Assembly (NCBI GenBank): GCA_012964845.1
Contig: DTTG01000230.1
Coordinates: 1-5,188, forward strand
Direction of reading: 5' to 3'
Length of the DNA stretch: 5,188 nucleotides
From: Fidelibacterota bacterium
GTDB taxonomy: Bacteria; Fidelibacterota; Marinisomatia; SCGC-AAA003-L08; D37C17
The notes under the pieces were generated by a model. It searched no databases, was not told the origin of the DNA, and saw nothing but the letters and a program-made list of their open reading frames with translations. Below are positions 1 to 5,188 of this stretch, piece after piece; position 1 is the stretch's first letter; the number at the start of each line of letters is the position of its first letter. The position numbers were made by a program, and so were the translations under genes.

Positions 1-383
1 ACTTCCGTCCTTATTGTAAACATCTCACCCATTTTATGATAAATATCAGAAGGATAATAAGATTCACCAAAATCCATCATAAAATTTGATTCTAATTTAA
101 GTTGATAATCGCGCAATATTTCTTTTTTTCTGCACTTCTGCCTTAAATAATTTAACTGAAATTTTATTTGTCCATTGGTGGTGATATGAAAGAGCGGAAT
201 TATTCCATAATCATCAGATTTACATTTAAAAGTCATGGTGCCATAACCTTCTCCTCTTCCCCAGGATACTTGATCGGCATCTATTTCAGCAAATCTAATT
301 AAATCCATAATAGTAGTTTGAACACGGGGTTCACAATTTTCTTTTATGGAGGAAATAAAGGTGGTTTTATTCCATTTAGCCAT
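1..383 (-). CDS. Hypothetical protein with VSWGRG motif, N-terminal part (3' end beyond window)
   Basis: An open frame starts at ATG 383-381 and runs without a stop through 127 codons to the left edge, so the C-terminus is missing. The start has AAGGA (395-399) 11 nt upstream. The protein begins MAKWNKTTFISSIKENCEP. It has a helix-like stretch (about 9-32), the motif VSWGRGEGYG (about 39-48), then alternating hydrophobic residues suggesting beta strands (TMTFKCK, YGIIPLFHITTNGQIKFQLNYL), and a basic helix-like stretch (RQKCRKKE). No signal peptide or membrane segment is seen. From memory, small bacterial proteins of about 150 aa share this arrangement (SWGRG followed by a short beta sheet and a final helix), which would leave only a few dozen residues outside the window. 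I cannot name the family and assign no function. It lies 115 nt downstream of tkt in the same direction. That the frame is real is fairly sure, from its codon pattern and lack of stops in AT-rich DNA. Confidence 0.75.
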   Translation of the reverse strand, partial: MAKWNKTTFISSIKENCEPRVQTTIMDLIRFAEIDADQVSWGRGEGYGTMTFKCKSDDYGIIPLFHITTNGQIKFQLNYLRQKCRKKEILRDYQLKLESNFMMDFGESYYPSDIYHKMGEMFTIRTE

Positions 384-394
384 GAATGTTCATA

Positions 395-430
395 TCCTTA
401 ATTATAATCATAATAGTGGAATTTTTGCAA
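395..430 (-). promoter_or_regulatory. Possible sigma70-like promoter and ribosome binding site before the unknown gene
   Basis: On the minus strand TTGCAA (425-430, four of six matches to TTGACA) is followed after 18 nt by a perfect TATAAT (401-406). The only plausible ribosome binding site, AAGGA (395-399), directly follows the -10 box. A transcript begun about 7 nt after the -10 would start near 394 and would exclude that site. So either the promoter match is chance in AT-rich DNA and the gene is read through from tkt, or the message is nearly leaderless. I see no terminator hairpin with a T tract in the gap 384-498. Confidence 0.3.
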
Positions 431-498
431 TAATATGCGGGTAGTAATTTAAACAGCTTAAGTATTTAAATTGGAGGAATATTTATTAACATGTAAAA

Positions 499-2484
499 CT
501 ATGAATTTATATACTTTTGAATCTTATCTGCAACCTTTTCCGGTGTTATACCAAAATGATCTGCAACTTCTCCTCCTGGTGCGGATTCTCCAAAGGTATT
601 AATTCCAATATTAAGTCCATTCAATCCGGTATAATGTTCCCAGCCCAATGTAACTCCTGCTTCAATGGAAACTCGTAAGGCAGATTCATCTCCTAAAACA
701 GATTGGCGGTATTCCAAAGATTGCTCATCAAATAATTCCCAACATCCTATATTTACCACTCTCACTTTATTTTCAGAAATCTTTTCAGCAGCTTCCAATG
801 CCACCCATACTTCTGAACCAGTGGCAATTATGACAACTTCAGGGGTTCCTTCACAATTCTGCATGATATAGCCGCCCTTTCTAAATTCTTCAGCAGACGG
901 ATATTTATTTCTGTCAAATACAGGCAATCCCTGCCTGGTTAGCAAAACCAATGCAGGGCGATTGGTTTGTTCAAATGCAATTCGGGAGGCAACTATTGCT
1001 TCATTAGCATCTCCAGGGCGCAATACCAATAAATTAGGAATCGCTCGGCAAGCCATTAAATGCTCTACGGGTTGATGCGTGGGTCCATCTTCACCCACAA
1101 ATATGGAATCATGGGTATATTCAGAGACCACTGGTAATCCTTGCAAAGCCCGCAATCGAATAGCTGGCCTTTCATAATCGGAAAACACAAAAAAGGTGGC
1201 ACCAAATACTTCCAAGCCACCATGCAGTGCAATACCATTATTGATGGTTCCCATGGGGAATTCCCTCACGCCGTAAGCAAAATTCCTACCCAATCTATTA
1301 TTCTGGGTAAAATCTCCAACCAAATTAGCAAATCCGGTTGTTACATTGGATGGCTCCAAATCAGCAGAACCCCCAACCAATGTAGGATGACTTTCTGCAA
1401 ATTTTTCTATAAAGGGACCCCAAATTTTACGGGTGGCTACTTTCTGCCCCGGCTCATAAGCAGGTAAATCAAATAAAGGCAGGGTATCACCAAATGCAAT
1501 ATTCCATTTTTCAGCAAATTCAACCTCTTCCATTCGCGTTTCTAAGGCAGATTTCCAGGCAGCAACCTCAGATCGTGCAAATTCAAATCCTTTCCTGAAA
1601 TCCTCTACCACATCTTCGGGCAATTGAAAGAATTCTTCCGGATTCAAGTCTAACTTTTCTTTTGTAGCTGCAATTTCTTCAGGCGGTAGTGGTGCACCAT
1701 GGGTATTATGATCATCTTCCATAGTTGCACAGCCTTTAGCCATAGTAGTTCTGCCAATAATCACGGATGGTTTCTCAATTTCCATTTGTGCTTTACGGAT
1801 AGCATCACGAATGGCTTCCCGATCATGACCGTCAATTTCCTGCACATGCCAGCCATTAGCTTCATAAATTTTAACTATATCAGCGGAGTCTGAACGAGTA
1901 ACTTTCCCAGAAATTTGGGCGTTATTTGCGTCATAATAATTAATGAGTTTTCCCAACCCCCAATGCCCTGCTAATGCAATAGCACCTTGGGAAACTGGCT
2001 CTTGGATGTCTCCATCTCCATGCAGGCAATAGGTATAATGATTCATCACATCTTCACCAAATTGATGGCGTAAAATACATTCAGAAACTGCCATTCCAAC
2101 TGCATTTCCCACGCCCTGTCCCAAGGGTCCAGTAGTAGCTTCTACTCCAGGAGTTAATCCCCGTTCAGGATGACCAGGAGTCCGTGATCCCAATTGCCTG
2201 AATTGCTTCAAATCATCCAAATCCAGCCAGCCAATATAGGTGAGCATGGTATAAATAAGGGCAGATTCGTGACCAGCTGATAATACAAACCGATCCCTGT
2301 CTTTCCACTGTGGATCATCCGGGTCAAATTTTAAAAATTCTTTAAAAAGCGTATAAGTATAATCCATTGATGATAATGGACCGCCCGTATGCCCGGAATC
2401 AGCCTTTCGGACAGTATCCATTATCAGCCCTTTGGCAATATTTATGGCATATTGGTCAATATCTAAAGCTACAGAAGTTGACAT
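499..2484 (-). CDS. tkt: Transketolase (EC 2.2.1.1), full length
   Basis: Cytosolic thiamine-diphosphate enzyme that moves two-carbon ketol units between sugar phosphates in the non-oxidative pentose phosphate pathway (and the Calvin cycle, where present). At 661 aa it matches the usual 650-680. Domains in order: ThDP/Mg-binding N-terminal domain (about 10-330), pyrimidine-binding domain (about 347-520), C-terminal domain (about 540-661). By alignment to remembered E. coli TktA: Mg/diphosphate ligands D157 (HGDGD) and N187 (YDANN); catalytic Glu408 (GVREFPM); active-site His31, His71, His104 (TPGHPE), His262 (THGAPL), His458 (YTHDS) and His470 (EDGPTHQP); phosphate-site Arg352, Ser379, Asp466 and Arg517. 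All are present, so it should be active. Several motifs differ from the classical form: GHTGGPLSS for GHPGAPMG, GDGDIQEP for GDGCMMEG, and SQG where E. coli has SHE. The start at MSTSVALD is supported by AAAGGAG four nt upstream. The stop is TAG. It lies 155 nt after asnB, across a repeat-filled gap. Confidence 0.97.
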   Translation of the reverse strand: MSTSVALDIDQYAINIAKGLIMDTVRKADSGHTGGPLSSMDYTYTLFKEFLKFDPDDPQWKDRDRFVLSAGHESALIYTMLTYIGWLDLDDLKQFRQLGSRTPGHPERGLTPGVEATTGPLGQGVGNAVGMAVSECILRHQFGEDVMNHYTYCLHGDGDIQEPVSQGAIALAGHWGLGKLINYYDANNAQISGKVTRSDSADIVKIYEANGWHVQEIDGHDREAIRDAIRKAQMEIEKPSVIIGRTTMAKGCATMEDDHNTHGAPLPPEEIAATKEKLDLNPEEFFQLPEDVVEDFRKGFEFARSEVAAWKSALETRMEEVEFAEKWNIAFGDTLPLFDLPAYEPGQKVATRKIWGPFIEKFAESHPTLVGGSADLEPSNVTTGFANLVGDFTQNNRLGRNFAYGVREFPMGTINNGIALHGGLEVFGATFFVFSDYERPAIRLRALQGLPVVSEYTHDSIFVGEDGPTHQPVEHLMACRAIPNLLVLRPGDANEAIVASRIAFEQTNRPALVLLTRQGLPVFDRNKYPSAEEFRKGGYIMQNCEGTPEVVIIATGSEVWVALEAAEKISENKVRVVNIGCWELFDEQSLEYRQSVLGDESALRVSIEAGVTLGWEHYTGLNGLNIGINTFGESAPGGEVADHFGITPEKVADKIQKYINS

Positions 2485-2488
2485 AAAT

Positions 2489-2495
2489 CTCCTTT
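2489..2495 (-). promoter_or_regulatory. Ribosome binding site of tkt
   Basis: AAAGGAG on the minus strand, with GGAG ending 4 nt before the ATG at 2484. The spacing is short but usable. It supports this start over the next in-frame Met at residue 22, which would cut into the conserved N-terminal helix. It is the clearest Shine-Dalgarno sequence in the window. Confidence 0.75.
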
Positions 2496-2519
2496 TTTAT
2501 GGTAAAATGGGGGGACAGA

Positions 2520-2548
2520 AAATTAGGACTATTTTATCTGAGTGACAA
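2520..2548 (-). promoter_or_regulatory. Possible promoter for tkt
   Basis: TTGTCA (2543-2548, five of six matches to TTGACA) is followed after 17 nt by TAATTT (2520-2525, only three of six matches to TATAAT). A start about 7 nt further on would give a leader of roughly 30 nt carrying the ribosome binding site. The -35 box lies within a unit of the 8-nt repeat array, so the match may be incidental. If real, it gives tkt a transcript independent of asnB. Confidence 0.25.
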
Positions 2549-2598
2549 AGTCCCAAAGTTCCTGAGTTCCTAAGTTTCAGTGTTTTTGAGTCAGATAA
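2534..2598. repeat. Inverted repeat bracketing the 8-nt array
   Basis: TTATCTGA at 2534-2541 and TCAGATAA at 2591-2598 are exact reverse complements of 8 nt, separated by 49 nt that hold most of the 8-nt array. In RNA this could form an A/U-rich 8-bp stem with a large loop. No T tract follows on either strand, so it does not look like a Rho-independent terminator. It could be the ends of a small repeat element, or chance in a repeat-rich stretch. Confidence 0.5.
2541..2596. repeat. Degenerate 8-nt tandem repeat array, seven units
   Basis: Read on the plus strand, seven successive 8-nt units stay in phase with no insertion: two near-perfect central copies AGTTCCTG and AGTTCCTA (2557-2572), flanked by AGTGACAA (2541), AGTCCCAA (2549), AGTTTCAG (2573), TGTTTTTG (2581) and AGTCAGAT (2589). 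Six of the seven begin with AGT. The first three positions are best kept and the last three vary. It lies in the asnB-tkt gap and codes for nothing apparent. The ends of the array are bracketed by an 8-bp inverted repeat. Confidence 0.7.
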
Positions 2599-2639
2599 TT
2601 CTAAATTCATTATTCGCTATTCAATATTCATGATTCGTT
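2598..2639. repeat. 7-nt tandem repeat array ATTCNNN, six units
   Basis: Six units of ATTCNNN follow one another in exact 7-nt phase. ATTC is invariant in all six, and the trailing three bases are TAA, ATT, GCT, AAT, ATG and GTT in order. The array begins on the last base of the inverted repeat and ends at 2639, the base before the asnB stop codon (TGA, 2642-2640). On the transcribed minus strand it reads as NNNGAAT repeats starting directly after that stop. It leaves no room for a terminator hairpin next to asnB. Confidence 0.8.
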
Positions 2640-4295
2640 TCAAACTCCCTTAATCGCCTTTGAATGGACCGCAACCGCCCTGCCTGAAGGGTCATCCATC
2701 TTCTCAAATTCTTTACTCCAACGGAATGCCACAGGTGATGAACAGGCTATGGATGGACCTGCTTCAACCGTTAAGGCCGCCTCATTTGAGGGATACATTT
2801 CATCAAATATTTCTCGGTAATAATACCCTTCCTTGGTGGTGGGGGGTTGAATTGGGAATTTCCGCTTTGCATTTGCCAAATTATCATCAGATACTTTTTC
2901 ATCCGCATTTGCCTTAAGGGAGTCAATCCAATTATAGCCCACTCCATCAGAAAATTGCTCCTTTTGCCGCCAGAGCACTTCATCTGGAATTATACCTTCA
3001 AAGGCTTTTCGCAGCACATACTTCTCCGCCTTTCCATCGCTGCACATTTTATCAGCCGGATCAATATTCATGGCATATTCTAAAAATTCTTTGCCTAAAA
3101 ATGGTACTCGCGCTTCAATCCCCCAGGCTGCCATAGATTTATTAGCTCGCAGACAATCATACTTACTGAGCTTCTGTAATTTCCGCACCGTTTCATGATG
3201 GAGTTCTTCCTTATTGGGCGCCATGTGGAAATAGAGATAACCGCCAAACACTTCATCTGCACCCTCACCGGAAAGTACCATCTTAATTCCCATACTCTTA
3301 ATTTTCCGTGCCATGAGATACATGGGAGTTGCCGCCCTGATGGTGGTCACATCATAGGTTTCCAAATGGTAAATCACATCCCGAAGGGCATCTAATCCTT
3401 CTTGAATAGTGTACTTGCATTCATGGTGAACTGTGCCAATAGCATCTGCTACAATTTTGGCAGCTTTCAAATCTGGAGAACCATCCAATCCAATGGCAAA
3501 GGAATGTAAGCGAGGCCACCAGGCTTCTTCAGCATCACCGGATTCCACCCGTTTTTTGCTGTATTTCGCCGCAATTGCAGCAATGACTGATGAATCCAAT
3601 CCGCCTGAAATGAGTACTCCATAGGGCACATCGCACATGAGCTGTTTATGCACAGAATCTTCCAGGGCTTTTTTTAATTTTGGTAACGACACAGCATCTG
3701 TTGGAATTTCATTAACCCAATTGGGCTGATACCATTGTGTAAATTCACCATTTTTATAATAATTCCCCGGGGGAAATTCCTGCAGTTTCTCGCAATAGGA
3801 TTCTATGGATTTCATCTCACTGGCTACATAAGTCACTCCATTTTCATCCCAGCCAATATAAAGAGGAATAATGCCAATATGATCCCGGGCTACAAAATAG
3901 TCTTTTGTATTAGGATCATATAAGCTGAATGCAAAAATACCATCAATCTCATTTAAAAAATCCGCGCCGAATTCATCATAGAGATAGAGCAGAACTTCAC
4001 AATCAGAGTTAGTCTGGAAGTCATGAGAATTGGAGAGTTTCTTCTCCAACTCTTTATGGTTATAGATTTCACCATTTACCGCCAGTACCCGTTTGGTTTT
4101 GGTGTCATATAAAGGTTGGGCTCCATGCTCTACATCAACTATAGAAAGCCGTTCATGCATGAGCACGCAGTACTCATCACTGTAACTTCCGCTCCAATCG
4201 GGACCGCGATGACGAATTTTTCCCGCCATTTTCAGTGCTTCCGTCCGCATCGCCTGTTGATTCTGTATATTAAATAATCCGATTATTCCACACAT
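2640..4295 (-). CDS. asnB: Asparagine synthetase B, glutamine-hydrolysing (EC 6.3.5.4)
   Basis: Cytosolic enzyme making asparagine from aspartate, ATP and glutamine; ammonia released in the N-terminal glutaminase domain passes to the C-terminal synthetase domain. At 551 aa it nearly equals E. coli AsnB (554) and resembles it end to end, including the tail MDDPSGRAV. Class II amidotransferase domain (about 2-190): nucleophile Cys2, RHRGPD (28-33), Arg49 in HERLSIVD, NGEIYNH (74-80), Asp98 in SDCE. Synthetase domain (about 205-515): pyrophosphate loop SGGLDSS (230-236), SGEGADE (342-348), KEQFSDGVGY (445-454). The start is fixed by the need for Cys directly after Met, yet no Shine-Dalgarno sequence precedes it. 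One oddity: the usual VPFLD reads VPFLG (Gly401), with codon GGC. The stop TGA abuts the 7-nt repeat array. It lies 112 nt after the DoxX-like gene. It looks intact and functional; the assignment is nearly certain. Confidence 0.98.
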   Translation of the reverse strand: MCGIIGLFNIQNQQAMRTEALKMAGKIRHRGPDWSGSYSDEYCVLMHERLSIVDVEHGAQPLYDTKTKRVLAVNGEIYNHKELEKKLSNSHDFQTNSDCEVLLYLYDEFGADFLNEIDGIFAFSLYDPNTKDYFVARDHIGIIPLYIGWDENGVTYVASEMKSIESYCEKLQEFPPGNYYKNGEFTQWYQPNWVNEIPTDAVSLPKLKKALEDSVHKQLMCDVPYGVLISGGLDSSVIAAIAAKYSKKRVESGDAEEAWWPRLHSFAIGLDGSPDLKAAKIVADAIGTVHHECKYTIQEGLDALRDVIYHLETYDVTTIRAATPMYLMARKIKSMGIKMVLSGEGADEVFGGYLYFHMAPNKEELHHETVRKLQKLSKYDCLRANKSMAAWGIEARVPFLGKEFLEYAMNIDPADKMCSDGKAEKYVLRKAFEGIIPDEVLWRQKEQFSDGVGYNWIDSLKANADEKVSDDNLANAKRKFPIQPPTTKEGYYYREIFDEMYPSNEAALTVEAGPSIACSSPVAFRWSKEFEKMDDPSGRAVAVHSKAIKGV

Positions 4296-4326
4296 GGTGT
4301 ATTGTAATTATTAGAAGATATTAGAT

Positions 4327-4342
4327 GGATTATTATAAATCC
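4327..4342 (-). promoter_or_regulatory. TATAAT enclosed by a small palindrome upstream of asnB
   Basis: A consensus TATAAT (4332-4337 on the minus strand) lies 36 nt before the asnB start, and is exactly the 6-nt centre between GGATT (4327-4331) and AATCC (4338-4342), a 5-bp inverted repeat. A -35 box is poor: TTGCCT is the best candidate but lies 20 nt away. This could be a -10 element overlapped by an operator, or chance in AT-rich DNA. The rest of the gap 4296-4407 shows no terminator. Confidence 0.25.
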
Positions 4343-4407
4343 AGTGGAAGAATTTTAAGGCAAATAAGTTTCACCCTACAAGCAGTAGAATGAGTAACAT
4401 TGGGTTT

Positions 4408-4770
4408 CTAAACTTTCGTATGCCAATAAGCCAAGGCAATAAATACCGCCTGAAAAGGCAGCCTTCCCCATGCTATTGCAGCAGAAGTACCCATGGCAGC
4501 ACCATTGGTTTGAGCAGCATAAATATTTGCTGGAAATACTGCTATCAATAACAAAATCAATCCCCAACCTGCCAGAAATCGTGTTTTTTCAAAAAGAAGC
4601 AATGTGCCCAATATAATTTCAATAACACCACTTAAATAAATGAGTTCTTTATGATAAGGTAAATAGGGAGGCATAATTTTCATGTACCAATCCGTGTTTG
4701 CAAAATGCTGAGCGCCTGCAAAGATATAAAACAGACTCATTAAATAGATTGTTATGAGCTTAATCGTCAT
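4408..4770 (-). CDS. DoxX-like small integral membrane protein
   Basis: A 120-aa protein with four predicted membrane segments: about 3-20, 43-60, 65-86 and 98-116. The motif FAGAQHFANTDWYMKIMPP after helix 1, then a helix containing SGVIEIILG, is the pattern of the DoxX-like family (COG4270-type membrane proteins). Length and helix count fit the family. Biochemical function is mostly unknown; relatives are linked to quinone or thiosulfate redox (DoxD/DoxX) or to oxidative-stress complexes, but nothing here shows such a role. There is no separate signal peptide beyond helix 1. Its ATG overlaps the stop of the upstream hydrolase gene in the sequence ATGA (4770-4767), so the two are probably translationally coupled and in one transcript. 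No good Shine-Dalgarno sequence is needed or seen. Family assignment is firm; function is open. Confidence 0.88.
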   Translation of the reverse strand: MTIKLITIYLMSLFYIFAGAQHFANTDWYMKIMPPYLPYHKELIYLSGVIEIILGTLLLFEKTRFLAGWGLILLLIAVFPANIYAAQTNGAAMGTSAAIAWGRLPFQAVFIALAYWHTKV

Positions 4771-5188
4771 TGAGAGTAATTAGTCAAATGGTTTATGATG
4801 CTTTTCGAGACAGCTTCAAAGGATTCCTGAATGAGCCAGTGACCGGTTTCCAGCTTTTCAATTTTATAATCGCCCTTGAGATATTTTTCTGATTCATCAA
4901 CCGATTTTTCTCCAATAGCCATATCTTTCAATCCATAAATAATTAAGGTTGGCGCAGCAATATCACCAATAGATTTATCATCATTTTTCATATTTGCCCG
5001 GTACCAATTCAGGGAAGCTTTCAGAGCACCCCTCTGTTTAAACACCGCTAAATATTTTTCAATCTCAAGCTGAGAACTTTTTCGCCAAATATCTTTTAAA
5101 TATTTATACCCGAAAATCTTAAAATATAATTCAGGGAATATGGCTTTCTTAAAAAAATTTATATATTGGCTACCCAACCAGTAAGTTG
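4767..5188 (-). CDS. Alpha/beta hydrolase (epoxide hydrolase-like), C-terminal part
   Basis: The frame is open to the right edge (139 whole codons plus two bases), so the N-terminus with the nucleophile elbow and oxyanion region lies outside. An apparent start at 5177-5175 is only a TTG inside the frame; the codons before it (Thr-Tyr-Trp) are also open. Counting from that TTG, residues about 1-65 are helix-rich and match a cap region. Then comes PTLIIYGLKDMAIG (76-89), with Asp85 at the position of the catalytic acid, and TGHWLIQE (111-118), with His113 as the catalytic base. The C-terminal helix ends INHLTNYSQ. The spacing and the GHWLIQE form resemble soluble epoxide hydrolase and haloalkane dehalogenase relatives. 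The substrate cannot be told without the nucleophile (Asp for epoxide hydrolase, Ser for esterase). It overlaps the DoxX-like gene by 4 nt. Confidence 0.88.
   Translation of the reverse strand, partial: TYWLGSQYINFFKKAIFPELYFKIFGYKYLKDIWRKSSQLEIEKYLAVFKQRGALKASLNWYRANMKNDDKSIGDIAAPTLIIYGLKDMAIGEKSVDESEKYLKGDYKIEKLETGHWLIQESFEAVSKSIINHLTNYSQ

Noticed and set aside
391..393. Alternative ATG start for the unknown gene at 393
   Set aside because: It is out of frame with the 127-codon open frame by one base, and it nearly touches the AAGGA site. The ATG at 383 is in frame with better spacing.
1141..1467. 108-codon plus-strand open frame
   Set aside because: It lies entirely opposite the transketolase gene, gives a sequence with no recognisable domain, and is best explained as a shadow frame. 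The same holds for the other plus-strand frames opposite tkt and asnB.
2534..2598. Rho-independent terminator after asnB
   Set aside because: The 8-bp inverted repeat is A/T-rich, has a 49-nt loop and has no T tract after it on either strand.
2541..2639. CRISPR array
   Set aside because: The repeat units are only 7-8 nt, degenerate and without spacers, so this is micro-repeat DNA, not CRISPR.
2771..2983. 70-codon minus-strand open frame inside asnB
   Set aside because: It is a different frame of the clearly real asnB gene, with no domain of its own.
4376..4567. 63-codon minus-strand open frame overlapping the 3' part of the DoxX-like gene
   Set aside because: It is an alternative frame of the DoxX-like gene. 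Its cysteine- and serine-rich translation has no recognisable features.
5175..5177. TTG as the start of the hydrolase gene
   Set aside because: The frame stays open upstream to the window edge, and the protein lacks the N-terminal half that every alpha/beta hydrolase needs, so this is an internal Leu codon.

Overview
The window is an ordinary-looking bacterial chromosomal segment, with moderately AT-rich coding DNA and very AT-rich gaps. All five genes lie on the minus strand, so in transcription order they read from right to left: an alpha/beta hydrolase cut by the right edge, a small DoxX-like four-helix membrane protein, a full-length glutamine-hydrolysing asparagine synthetase (asnB), a full-length transketolase (tkt), and a small protein of unknown function cut by the left edge. 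There are no RNA genes, insertion sequences, CRISPR arrays or phage genes. Longer plus-strand open frames lie opposite asnB and tkt and are shadows of them.

Organism: AsnB is of the Escherichia coli type (551 aa, with the C-terminal DDPSGRA tail). The transketolase belongs to a sub-clade with altered motifs (GHTGGPLSS, GDGDIQEP, YDANNAQISG). The asnB-tkt gap holds degenerate short-period repeats of a kind I associate from memory with FCB-group and related environmental bacteria such as Neomarinimicrobiota, Ignavibacteria and Bacteroidota. That placement is a low-confidence inference. No marker gene settles it.

Layout: (1) 3-383, N-terminal 127 codons of an unknown protein with a VSWGRG motif. 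(2) 384-498, AT-rich gap with a good sigma70-like promoter match but no terminator. (3) 499-2484, transketolase with every catalytic and phosphate-binding residue I could align in place. (4) 2485-2639, a gap built mostly of two abutting tandem micro-repeats, one of period 8 inside an 8-bp inverted repeat and one of period 7 running up to the asnB stop codon. (5) 2640-4295, asnB. (6) 4296-4407, gap with a TATAAT enclosed by a small palindrome. (7) 4408-4770 and 4767-5188, the DoxX-like and hydrolase genes, joined by an ATGA stop/start overlap.

Working together: only the hydrolase and DoxX-like genes have a sequence-supported link (overlap, probable translational coupling). asnB (asparagine synthesis) and tkt (non-oxidative pentose phosphate or Calvin-type carbon shuffling) are housekeeping enzymes that share orientation but are separated by gaps of 112, 155 and 115 nt, with no clear terminator between them. 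They could be one long transcript or several units. I found no evidence of a new multi-gene system. The most unusual item is the two-period repeat structure between asnB and tkt.
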